Below are positions 22,355 through 32,957 of a stretch of DNA of 64,000 nt, piece by piece. Origin of the DNA: Rutstroemia sp. NJR-2017a BVV2 (taxonomy: Eukaryota; Ascomycota; Leotiomycetes; Helotiales; Rutstroemiaceae). Position 1 is the first letter of the stretch. Each line of letters opens with the position of its first letter. The stretch covers positions 1 through 64,000 of the forward strand of contig NJPS01000006.1 in assembly GCA_002946415.1 (NCBI GenBank), in the 5' to 3' direction. Position numbers and translations under genes: made by a program. Below the pieces are notes generated by a model. That model was not told where the DNA came from. It worked only from the letters and a program-made list of their open reading frames with translations, and made no database searches.

Positions 22355-24081
22355 ACTTATTACCTTCTCGAAATACGCCACAGTGCGTGTCGAATAGAGT
22401 TAATAAGAACTCTGCTCCCCGCAAACCGGGAGTTAAATAATTAAGGATTCCTTGGCATAATTCCTCAGCCCGTTCGTGCAGTAATGCGACAACGGGTATT
22501 GGCTATGGTGCAAGATTGTGCCCAATTGTGTAATCACGACATGTCCAATGATGCCGTTGTTTTTCTTGGGACCTACCGCCTTAGGAAGGTCGTTAGGGCC
22601 GCACCTGCAGTGTAACTCGAACATAATTCGGCTCAGAATTCTCGGCTTTGGTCAGCTAACCTTATGATATTTAGAGAGGAATATGGCGATTCGAAAATCG
22701 ATTGCAGTTCCACTAACGAGAAAACGAGAAACGGTCTGATGGATTCTGGTTCATCGGTCATCGTATCGTATTTCAGGAGCTCAGCGCTGACTTCGAGGTT
22801 TTACAGCATATTTGCGCTCTACTCACAGAGCTAGAAAGATTGTACGCACCAGAAATAGACTGGCAGGAGAAAATTGGTAAGGACGTTGATGAGCATATTC
22901 ATAAATGTCGTTGTTGTTGTCGCATGGTCAATGTTGCGTCGACGAGCTAAAATCGCATTCCTAGGCTTGTTGTTTAAGGTTTAAGCTTAATCTTCGGCCT
23001 TCTCACAGCACCCCTCACTGGCACACGAGCATTCCAACTCCGCAACACTTCCGATTGAATATCTTCCCTTTGGCATGCGGGGCTACGAGCTTGAGATTTA
23101 CAAATGTCCCGTTTGAATGTGGTCGCTGCGGATGATTACCCTTCGTGGGCGAGCATGATTGTGCGCGCCTTAGCAAAAAAACGCGCGAACGAATGGAGAT
23201 ACAGTAGCAGGACAATAACGAAGCGGCTCGCGGCTTCATGCACTGAAAACATACTTGGATAACTTTATGGCGAACAAACTATACAAAAGGGGTTATGGGA
23301 TCATCTTTGGGTGGAGAGACATTCTTGGATGAAGGTGTCCGAGTCTCGCGCCGACTCGCGGTAGAGCTGCGAGGACAATTTGGGACAAACAGACTCCAAA
23401 ACACATCAAGTCTAGTTTCTGGCTAGATGATGAGAGCCTCTCATCATCGCAAACTGATCTGAGCTCAGACGATTCTCCATCAAGGCAGTGGTATACAGTT
23501 CGTCGACTTGGTCCACTCTCTGGATAGTATCAACCGCCCCACCTTTCGTCGCATTTCATTTTTCCATTAGGGTCAGTCACCCAAGTTCATCAGATGAGAT
23601 GAGAACGACTCCAGTCATCAATTCTTACATGGCCTCATCGCATCTTTTTTCTTATGTCAATTTTGCACTGTATGGGGAGTTATGGGGTTACGCCCGTAGC
23701 ATTTTGAATTGATGTCCCGAAAAAGTCGGTGCGTAACCTTACGGCCGTATGTGCATTCTGTCGTGTCACTCAGATTGGTTTCTTGCTCATTTACCCGCAA
23801 CTCTGCAGATATCATTCGCAGGTTCCCGTCTTTTGCTTGAGGTCTTCTTATTCTTACTTATTCCACATATCTCTCGGACAATTGTGTGTCCGATTCGCGG
23901 AAGCGTGAGCATCTTCATTTTTGATGCTTCGAGATGCATATACTTGTCATCCATATTGACATATAAAGCGTCACGTTTCTGCCAACTTCTATTTGGAATC
24001 AAAAACAGAGTAACGGTTCCTCTTCCTTATATACCGGCGACAGGTCATAGGCTTAAAACACGAAACGCATTCCAGTCCATC
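22355..24081. promoter_or_regulatory. 1.7-kb divergent promoter region between two MFS genes
   Basis: No gene is recognised. A perfect 10-bp stem with a 3-nt loop lies at 23426-23448. The remaining open frames are short and without bias. Confidence 0.5.
23426..23448. repeat. Perfect 10-bp inverted repeat with 3-nt loop
   Basis: GATGATGAGA and TCTCATCATC are exact reverse complements separated by GCC. It sits about 640 bp upstream of the DHA2 gene. It may be an operator-like site for a dimeric factor or a chance hairpin. Confidence 0.6.
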
Positions 24082-25855
24082 ATGGAGGAAGTTCGGATTC
24101 CGAAATCACGACTTATTATTTTATGTGTCAGGTAACTCACTTTTCCAACACTTGTTTGCAAAGCAGCGTTAATATTAGCATGCCAGTCTCTGCATCGGCC
24201 TCTTCCTCTCCCTCTTAGATACAAGCATAGTAGCAACTGCTCTTTTTACTATCGGTGAAGATTTCCATGCCTTAACATCTATCAATTGGGTAGCACTCGC
24301 ATATACCCTTTCCTATCTTGGCTGTTCCGTATTATTCGCCCGAATCGCAGACATCATTGGACGACGCAATGCCTACGTCGCGGCGTTCATTATATTCTTC
24401 GCCTTTTCCCTAGGTTGCGGTTTCGCTCAATCTCTAAATCAGCTTATAGCATGCAGAGCATTGCAAGGAATTGGTGGCTCAGGTCTATACTCGCTCGCCA
24501 TGGTCATATTACCTGAGATAAGTCCTCCTCAGATGACCAAGTGGATTGGAGGCTTGGCAGGAGCTGTTGTTGCTATGTCTGGTGTTCTTGGACCGGTTCT
24601 TGGTGGTGTAATTACCCATTATACTAGTTGGAAATGGATTTTCTGGATAAAGTAAGATATACAGATGAAAGCTCAGGCTTGACAGTAAGCATTGACGATC
24701 AACCTAGTGCACCGATCGGAATTGTACCAATGGTGGTCTTCTACTTGGCCTGGCCGAACTCGAATCAGCTTCGTCCAATTGAACGTCGACCTCTACGTCA
24801 ACTTGACGTTGTGAGTTCCTCCCTACTCATTCTGGCTTCAGTTCTCGTGGTCTTCTCTTTCCAACAAGCAGGGATGAAAGCAAACTCGTGGGGAAGAGCC
24901 ATATTTCTAGCTCCACTCTTGATTGGATGTCTTTGCTGGATTCTTCTCTTCTGCTGGGAATACACGGTTTCGCGGCGTTGCGCAGAGACTCTTGCTACCA
25001 TGCTTCCATTTCGATTACTCCGACGACGCGTTTACCTATTCGGTGCTATGGTTACTCTTCTCATGGGGTTTCCATACTTTATGGTCATCTACAATCTACC
25101 ACTTCGATTCCAGGTTGTAAATGGACGGAGCGCTCTCTCGGCAGGATTAGGCTTACTACCTATGCTGGGAGCAACAGCGGTGGCGAGTTTCTTAGGTGGC
25201 TTCATTAATGCTAAGCGGAACAATACATGGCAGACACTGTTCTCTGGTGCCTGTTTTATGTTGCTTGGCGTTGCGCTCCTAACAACTTTGTCAAATACTG
25301 CTGATGTGCAGCATAAAACATATGGATTTATTGCCCTGGTTGGATTTGGATTCGGACTTACCGTATCCACGGTATCGATGTTATCAGTCATTGAGTCAAG
25401 CACTAGAGATCATGGTCCGTAGTCACTCCAAACCAATCCCACCGCCCCATCTTACTAACTCCCCCACAGCCGTAGCCCAAGGGATCACCTCACAAGCGCG
25501 CATCTTTGGCGGCAGCATCGGAATCGCAGCGTCCACCGCTGTGCTAGGCGCAACACAACGACGAGAACTTATTGGAATCGTCAGTCCAGAACAACTCGCC
25601 TCATTGCAATCCGCCGCCTCGTCGTTCACCTCTGCACAGATCGAAGCAGTGCGCCAAGCCTATTCAGATGCCTTCCACGGATATATGAAAGTGTGCGCTA
25701 TCGTGGCAGGTGCATGCGTTCTAGTAGCTTTAGGGACGTATCAACGCAATCCACTAACATTAGAAGAGAGAGCTATCGAGCAAAAAGCGGAGGAGGAAGA
25801 GCGAAAAGTTAACGTAGGTGTGGTAGTTGAGAAAGCATCGCCACATCAAGTCTAA
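24082..25855 (+). CDS. MFS multidrug transporter, DHA2 (14-TM) type
   Basis: Four exons (24082-24131, 24187-24651, 24708-25414, 25470-25855), 535 residues. Helix 1 ends with LDTSIVATALFTIGEDFHAL, the DHA2 start motif. Next are WVALAYTLSYLGCSVLFARIA, DIIGRRNAYV (motif A), RALQGIGGSGLYSLAMVILP, and the motif C stretch MSGVLGPVLGGVITHYTSWKW with WIFWINAPIG. The second half has SRCGRSALSAGLG-type sequence (VNGRSALSAGLGLLPMLG) and the late AVAQGITSQARIFGGSIGIA. These proteins export toxins, azoles or secondary metabolites using the proton gradient. The third intron has an unusual GTCCGT donor but restores the family motif exactly. The C-terminus is short and charged. Confidence 0.93.
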
Positions 25856-26595
25856 TATAGTGCCATATCGTACATGAATGAGTGGCTACTTGTATGTATG
25901 TATGTGTGTTTTTTAGACATCGGACTTCCGACGGTTGTTATCAAGCGCAGAACTCTCCCAAATGTTTTGATTTTGATTTCTGATTATTTTGTACTGTATA
26001 TGATTTGACAAACCCGCTATCATACATCCGTCTGGGCATTCAGTATCATCTTCGACATCATCATCATCATTATTCCCATATCGCGATTTATTTTCGGCAC
26101 TTGGAAGTTCCCATGCATATATCCCCCGGCCTAAAAAGAATCGGGCCATCATGTTCCGCATCGGGAAGCTCGCAAACCCCTCCCTATCCCGGAATCGTCT
26201 TATCGCCCTGCATTCATGATATCTAGCCATATCTCTGCATCACATTATCACACACACATAGTCAAAATTACAAACTCTCTTGCTGTTGGTCGTCGCTGCA
26301 GATAGCATATTGGTGTGTGTACGGTGATATCAGATTATGTAAGTGTCAGTGGCGGGGAGAAAAACAGCAACTGGGCGACGATTGTCCAATGGTCTGATAA
26401 GTTTCTTTATCTAATCCATTACCAATATTTTGGAAAGATGCATGAAAGGTACCTGCGTACCTCTGCAGCGCGTGAGAATGGGACGTGTATGTAGGTATAT
26501 AATGGAGGGGAAGTGCAAATGGTCAGTTATGATCGCCAGTCGTTGTGACCCTCTCACTTCCCCCTCATCCACGACCATCATCTCGGTACGCCAAA
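25856..26595. promoter_or_regulatory. Promoter region of the allantoate-permease-like gene
   Basis: A paired GATA motif is present: TGATAAG at 26395-26401 and TTATCT at 26407-26412, in opposite orientations and almost touching. TATATAA at 26496-26502 lies about 95 bp before the ATG. A 105-codon minus-strand frame (25913-26230) is not called. Confidence 0.55.
26395..26412. promoter_or_regulatory. Paired, inverted GATA sites
   Basis: TGATAAG on the plus strand and AGATAA on the minus strand are separated by five bases. Closely paired HGATAR sites are the stronger form of AreA/NIT2 targets. The location 184-201 bp upstream of a Dal5-like permease supports a regulatory role. Confidence 0.5.
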
Positions 26596-28368
26596 ATGGC
26601 TCCTTCAAATACCGATATTGAGATCGCCAAGGTTGATCTGGACATCCTGAACTCGAGTCCTACGACCGAGCAGGGAACAATAACAATCAATCTGAAAGAT
26701 GCAGATGAAGCTTTAGCATTCCTATCAAACCATCCTCGCGCAGCAGAGGTCGCGCTCGAAGGCCAGGCTATTCTGGACGATCCGGTACAGAATAAGAAAT
26801 TGCTTCGCAAGATCGATCTTACGATTCCCCCGCTCCTTGCTGCTGTGTACTTCTTGCAGTATTTGGACAAGACTACGCTTTCGTACGCGGCTGTGATGGG
26901 GATTAGAAAAGATACTCATCTGGAAGGGCAGGTATGTATGATCCTTTCAGATACCCCGCTACTTGATAAGTTTTGGCTAACGCTGGGTACCGTAATAGGA
27001 CTACTCCAATATCTCCATGCTCTTCTACATCGGTTTCGTCGTCTCTGAATTTCCCACCCAATACCTCGCCCAGCACATCTCCCGCCTCAGTCTCTACCTC
27101 GGCATCAACATCATTCTCTGGGGAATCGTGCTCGGCTGCCACGCAGCATGCACCTCGTATGCCGGGCTCGCCGTCTGCCGCACGCTGCTCGGCGTATTCG
27201 AGAGCTGCGTAGCTCCGATCTTGGTCCTCGTTGTCGCAATGTGGTACAAGAAGGAGGAGCAAGGCCGGAGGGTCTCCTGGTTCTACGTCTGCAATTCTCT
27301 CACGCAGATCTTTGGCGGCTTGTTGGCTTTTGGTGTCAGTTATGCGAATACCAAGTTTGCGAGTTGGAGAATCTTTTTCGTGGCGATTGGCTCTTTGACG
27401 GTTATTATTGGTATCTTGGTTTGTCTTTTCTTACCGGATTCGCCGGTAAAGGCGAAGAGGTTCAGTGATGCGGAGAAGGTGGCGGCGTTGTTGAGAGTTA
27501 AGGATAACCAGAGGTATGTTGAATGTGTGCAAGGTTAGATGCGAGATGGCTAACGTTACAATAGTGGAACCCAAAACGCTCACTTGAAGAAAGATCAAGT
27601 TTTCGAAACACTCAAAGATGTCAGGGTCTGGATTGTGTGTATCTGCACCCTCCTCAGCTCCATTCCCAATGGTGGATTGTCCAATTTCAGCAGTATCCTC
27701 ATCACCACATTCGGATATACATCCCGTGAAGCACTAGTCCTCAGCGCACCAGGTGGAGCCATTGGTGTCATCTGGGTACTGGCTACAGGTTATCTTTCCG
27801 ACAAATGGAACGATAGATCTTTGGTTATGCTGATCTGTATTATCCCTACCATCCTCGGTGCTGCCTTGATGATCGGTTTGGATCCGAACGGGATACCGCA
27901 GAACAAAGCTGGTTTGCTCGCAGCATCTTTCATAAGCGGCACTTTTGGAGCTGCTTTCATGTTGCTGCTTGCTTGGAATGCATCGTAAGTTTAGCCATCT
28001 AGATTGCAAACCCCTGAAGCAACCATATTGACGGAACATCAAACAGAAATATCGGAGGGCACACCAAAAAAGTAACCATCAACTCCATGACCCTCGTGGC
28101 GTTCGCTGTAGGCAATATCCTCGGCACCCAGACTTTCCAGCAGAAAGAAGCACCGGGTTATATCTCTGGTAAGATCAGCATCATCGCAACACTAGGGGCG
28201 TTGTGCTTTATGATCATGATCTTGAGATGGTATAATGATCGTCTGAACAAGAAGAATGAGAAGATCTTGGCGGGTATGAGTGAAACAGAAATCACGCAGT
28301 TGAGAGATAGAATGGCTTTTGCGGACGAAACGGATAGGAAGAATCCTTTCTTTAGGTACACGCATTAA
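26596..28368 (+). CDS. MFS transporter, allantoate-permease (Dal5) type
   Basis: Four exons (26596-26931, 26999-27513, 27565-27984, 28047-28368), 530 residues. This is the anion:cation symporter subfamily. After an ~75-residue cytosolic tail the core begins NKKLLRKIDLTIPPLLAAVY, then FLQYLDKTTLSYAAVMGI, the subfamily hallmark. Others are DYSNISMLFYIGFVVSEFPTQ, RTLLGVFESCVAPILVLVVA with MWYKKEEQGRRVSWFY, and LPDSPVKAKRFSDAEKVAAL. The second half shows PNGGLSNFSSILITTFGYTS and TKKVTINSMTLVAFAVGNILG. The C-terminus is NPFFRYTH. Homologues take up allantoate, ureidosuccinate, nicotinate-like acids or dipeptides. A nitrogen-source role agrees with the paired GATA sites upstream. Confidence 0.95.
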
Positions 28369-29088
28369 ATGCAGTAGGAGGAGGAGGAGGATGTTGTACA
28401 TATCTGGCAAAATACTTCTGGACTTTTGAAGAAATGTGCTCTTGAGTGATGACTATGATCTTCGTTAGAATGCCCATGGTTAGCATTCTCAATGAAGCAG
28501 CTGTTTGAATTGCGAGAGCGATGATCTCTGAGACGGATTTTCAAAGTATGGACTGTATAGGGGATGCTTGCTTGCAGGGAGTTTTTCAGGGATTGGTAGA
28601 TTAGGCTCCCGCCCAGAGGTTTTGATGTCAAAATGTCGCGTTATTTGAAGGATGTCATTGCAGGGTCGGGATAACTATTCAACCTGCTGCGGAAGTCTCA
28701 CTATACGCCCCTCGCCCCCAAGTACTGCGTGGTTATGTAAGGACATGAGAACCATGCAGTGGAGAAATCCCATTATGTATTTCCAAACTCGAATTCTTCC
28801 TCAATTAAGACGAAAAACTACATCTCTTGATGCTCGAAAATTATCTCAATAATAATAAATAGGTTATAGGCCAAGTGATCCCCTCTTTTCCCCAAGTCTA
28901 ACGTGCTCCACACGTCGCTATGCATAAAGACATAGTAGCCCGAGTGCCACCGTGCCCAGCCAACAATAATATAAATTTATAAACATAAAGCCATGATAAA
29001 GTGCATCCTCCAACCTCCGACTCATTACAGGAATCCAAAACCAAAATCTAGATGGCTCGTTTGGTTAGTCTTACTCTCTTTTTTGCCC
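28369..29088. other. Intergenic, tail-to-tail spacer
   Basis: Contains a (GGA)n patch just after the MFS stop (28375-28392) and AT-rich sequence around 28850. No gene is seen. Confidence 0.5.
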
Positions 29089-29990
29089 TCATTTCTGCGC
29101 TCCACTCCACCGCGTGTTGCCCATCACCTCCACCGCGTTGGGTGCTTCCCGGTATACCTCCATTTCTCTAGGCTGTGGTGGCGGCGGTGGTGGCGGCGGC
29201 AGTCCAACTGGTTTAAAGGAGCCGTATGGTGGTGTTGGCGTATACATATTCTTCGCTTGCCAGTAATCTTGTTGTGGCAGCTCAATCATGTTTTCCTTCT
29301 TCTTCAGGCGATACTTCCGCACACCCCACACCGCAGCAGCGAGACCTATCAGAAAGAGAAGTCCGAGCGCGATACCCAGGCCGATGCCTAGGCCGGTCAT
29401 AGAAGTGTTGGATTTCTCGGGAGCAGCAGTGGTTGTCGACTGGACTAAGCTTGCGGTGTCAGTAGATAATGAGGTGGATGTAGGTGACGATGTAGATGTG
29501 GCCGAGGATATTGGTGATGTCGCTGATGGCGAGGATGAGGATGTTGAACTAGAAAGCGGAAGCATGACGTGGAATCCTTGAGAGAAGCCCTGGAAAGTGG
29601 TGTTGTACGGGTCGGCCGATGGGTTATCTTTGGTCTCCTCCCATGATAGCTGTGTCCACCCATATTGTGCTACCTCGTTCGAGTCGACATCGTCCAGCGT
29701 GGGCGTCCACAAGACGAAGTTTTTGTAGACACTTTGATTGTCTAAGGGAAAGTCGGTTAGTTGAAAGGGCTCCCAGCCATGAAAGAGAAGCGGAAAGACT
29801 TGCGAGCAAGAAGAAAGGACGGATAGCTTTTGACTAGTTTATCCGTCTTGTTATCCGCTCTCAAGAGCCACAGATTTAGAGAAAAGTTCCCATAGTTTGC
29901 AGCACTGAAAGTCTTTGGACTCCAGGTCAAATTCACGGGAGTTTCTGCTAGGACGGAAACTGGTGTCTCAAAAAGCCACAACTGAGCCAT
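29089..29990 (-). CDS. Single-pass Ser/Thr-rich surface protein with Pro-rich cytosolic tail
   Basis: Exons 29804-29990 and 29089-29741, 279 residues. The outer region (LTWSPKTFSAANYGNFSLNL, then FVLWTPTLDDVDS) resembles the small beta-rich ectodomain found in many fungal one-pass proteins. A Ser/Thr stalk follows, then a Gly-rich membrane helix (TGLGIGLGIALGLLFLIGLA) and a basic stop KYRLKKKE. The cytosolic tail has eight prolines in a row. The only splice that keeps frame well uses a GC donor (GCAAGT) with a TTAG acceptor, so this looks like a GC-AG intron. No clear signal peptide precedes the first residues, so an upstream exon may be missing. It could serve as a cell-wall sensor; this is inference from layout only. 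Confidence 0.7.
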
Positions 29991-31093
29991 CCTCTGGTGG
30001 TCAAATAACTGCTACCAACGAACCCACGATCGAACTAGCGAACGAGTGCTGTTGAATGAAGAGAACAGACAGTGCGTGTACGAGAGGTAAGCTCCGACAT
30101 GGTGATCTCTTGCGTATTATACAATCTATCCAGGATTAACTGTTGGTTATATAACCATGGTCGAAGGATCCGCGAAATACCACTTAATACCGCAAATCAC
30201 TGGAATCCTTCAACTCCAAAACGTGACATCCCCCTGCATGTGCAGGCGGGCCCTACGCCATAAGCATGAAAATGAAACGAAGCCTGCCTACTTAAGCGAA
30301 CAGAAAAGTAAGATATGTAGTAAGCAGACAGAGTTTACACGCTTGAGTTTCTCACCAAAGATCGATCTATTCCCCCGTGCGGTAATCCCACCTTAGACGC
30401 GATAGCTAAAAGATAATCGGTTTTAGACTATTGGTCGCAGCTCGTTCGCGGATACGAGACGGCGCTTAATCGGCCAGATGCCGGGTGAAGAGAAAACCCG
30501 TGGCACGATATCCAGCAACGGCCGAACCCAGAGCAACAAATTGGCACTATGAAACTGAGATTACCTGCTATATATAACCTTGCACTTTCGTCTCCGATGT
30601 ACTCTCGCGGTTAGTTCTATATGAGGATTCACCCGTGCATGGACTATTTCCGGCGTAGGTTGTTGCCGCTCCCGGCCGGCCAATTTCCACCAAAGTGGGC
30701 TCAAAACACAATATATGGGATATTATAGGCGCAGCTATTCGAGCAACGTCTGATTGGCGTAACGGCGCCGGCGAACCTTTCGCGCACCCACCAGCCGGCT
30801 GCTCGTGTATCCTGTTGCATTTCTCCCTGGGACATTTATATGACTTTGGTAAGGCTGGTTCTTTCTTGTCCCCTTCATCATCCAAGACTTTCTCTTCGGC
30901 GTTACTGTGTAAGTACGCTGCCATTACATTTCCTTCAATTCGGACGAAAGAGCAATATCTAGAGATACAGCTTCATTGTGCGATAAAAGCCATGGTCGCT
31001 TCAAATTCTCTTCATCCCTGGTTATTGCATGCACAATCACCACGGTACTGCTTCTCCTATCTCTCCGCAGCTATGGGCCAGCCACATCTATGA
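29991..31093. other. 1.1-kb region; may contain unresolved 5' exon(s) of the GT25 gene
   Basis: No complete gene is recognised. A hydrophobic frame at about 30985-31070 (SSSLVIACTITTVLLLLSLR) would make a good signal anchor for the glycosyltransferase downstream. It has no ATG of its own and no clear splice to the next exon. Confidence 0.4.
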
Positions 31094-32261
31094 AGCCTTT
31101 CGATTCAGCCATCTTCCTCAGCACCCTTTTCCAAGACCAGCAATTTTAAATCCGCCTCGCCGAAAGCATCACTAGATACCACATCGGAGATTGGTCGCGT
31201 GAGCAATTCGACCTTGGGGGTAAGGTTACGCGCTCTCCTATGCTCGTTCGTTTTCTAGCGCTTTCTAACGTCCACTTAATCAGTTCCAAAAAGTCTTCGT
31301 GCTGGGTCTAGAGGAGCGCTCGGATAAGAGAGATGCTTTCGTTTTAGCTGCATCTCTGACAGGTTTTAGGGTAGAGTTTATCGCCGGCCTAAAAGGTGAC
31401 AAGCTATCAGACAAGGCTCGTCCACCAGTGAGTACGACCTTGGCGGCGTCACTCAGCAAGGCTAATCATCGCGTTTAGGGTCTCAAGCTCGTAGACGGAT
31501 CGTTCGGTTCTTGGCGTACTCATATGAATGCCATCCGTAGGTAAGACCGACCGAGCCCGCAAGAACTTTGATTGGTAGAATACTGACGCTCTCTTCTTTC
31601 AAGGATAATTGAAAACAACCTTGCAACCGCGTTTATCATGGAAGACGATGTAGATTGGGACATTCGTCTTCTATCTCAACTCCCTGACTTCGCCCGGGGT
31701 GTTCGCTCACTATCTGGTATCTCACCCTCTCAAACTCAACACTCACCATATGGAGATGACTGGGATGTACTCTGGCCCGGCCACTGTGCGGATTACCAAC
31801 CCGAGAATGACGACCGTCAATACGTGATCGAGAACGACGAGACAGTTGCGCCCAAAGCCCAGCAGTCCTGGATAACGACTCTGAAAGACCTACCAGAACA
31901 CACTCGTATAGTCCATAAAGCTGGAGCACCGATCTGTTCGTTCGGCTACGCAGTCTCGTATCGCGGCGCGCAGAAGATTCTCATGGCACTAGCGATCAGA
32001 GGAGGTAATAATCTGGCTTTCGATAATTCTCTCGCGGTTCTCTGCCGGGATGGATATCTGGATATGAAGTGCTATTCGGTGGAGCCGCAGCTATTTCAGC
32101 ATCATCGTCCGGCTGGCTCGGTGAATAAGGACAGCGATATTAATGTCGGGGAATCGGATATAGTTCGTGAGAAAGGAGTCACTGAATTTATTGTTTTGAG
32201 TGCGAGATTGAATCTGGAGCAGCTGATAACCGGATCCCAAGAATATACCAAGCAGTGGTGA
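31094..32261 (+). CDS. Glycosyltransferase family 25 protein (5' end unresolved)
   Basis: Readable exons are 31094-31219, 31284-31427, 31479-31540 and 31604-32261, about 329 residues. The catalytic start is typical of GT25: NSTLGFQKVFVLGLEERSDK, then RDAFVLAASLTGFRVEFIAG. It continues with GSFGSWRTHMNAIRRIIENN, the metal-binding AFIMEDDVDWD and the late GAPICSFGYAVSYRGAQKIL. The C-terminal QHHRPAGSVNKDSDI is also family-typical. Fungal members are predicted Golgi type II membrane enzymes that transfer hexoses; acceptors are unknown. The first exon must join to an upstream ATG that I could not place; the frame before 31094 is closed by TGA at 31091. Confidence 0.82.
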
Positions 32262-32957
32262 ATGAAGCGAGTGCCTCCGAGGAAAACTGCCTGTTTTGTG
32301 CTTGGCATCGATCGGTATATCTCGTGTTGTATAGGAACTCGTGAAGTACCACGATGAAGGGGTCGCGCTTCATTTTTAGACTAGACATCCGGATGTACCT
32401 GAATCCTCACGTTCACTCTGTGAGTGAGCGAGAGACATACATTCACTGGGTCCTGGCGACCCATATACTTCTGTCATACATCTGTACATACAAATAGAAA
32501 AATGTAGATATCTTGAAACATCAAAGATTTTGTCAAATCATGTCAAACACCGTTGAATAGCTTACTATAGGGAGTACCGAGATGCCAAGCCTAATACCAC
32601 TACAGCTGGATCTGGCTTCTGTGAGGAAATGGTTCAACCTTCTTTCCCCAATTTCCCAATTATAATTTGATGGAATCCTACCATCCAATACTCCTTCCCT
32701 TGCGGAGCTAGATATATATCTATTAGTTTGTCTATGTTCTATATACTGGGTATATGATAATGAATGAAAATTTCGAGAGCTCAAACGACGAAGTAAAAAT
32801 TCAGTGCCGACGTGTAGTTTCAGAAGGTAACTAATGAAATGCTTCCCACCACTCAGACTCCGTGCAATGGAAAGGAATGCTATATAAAAAATAACAAGAG
32901 CTGAATATTTTTGTGATTAAGAAATTCAAAAGAAAGGACCAAGGCAAGCCATTGCCA
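32262..32957. other. Intergenic, tail-to-tail spacer
   Basis: AT-rich, with no gene seen. Confidence 0.5.

Noticed and set aside
25913..26230. 105-codon minus-strand frame with ATG and an acidic run (NNDDDDVEDD)
   Set aside because: It lies in the promoter of the Dal5-like gene, ends in low-complexity sequence and has no recognisable family; possible but unsupported.
18633..28368. Secondary-metabolite gene cluster around the transporters
   Set aside because: No polyketide synthase, peptide synthetase, terpene synthase, P450 or Zn2Cys6 regulator is visible nearby.
30568..30924. 118-codon minus-strand frame with KCPREKCNRIH, resembling a zinc-finger fragment
   Set aside because: Only one CxxxxC pattern, no continuation and no splice signals; overlaps the likely GT25 leader region.
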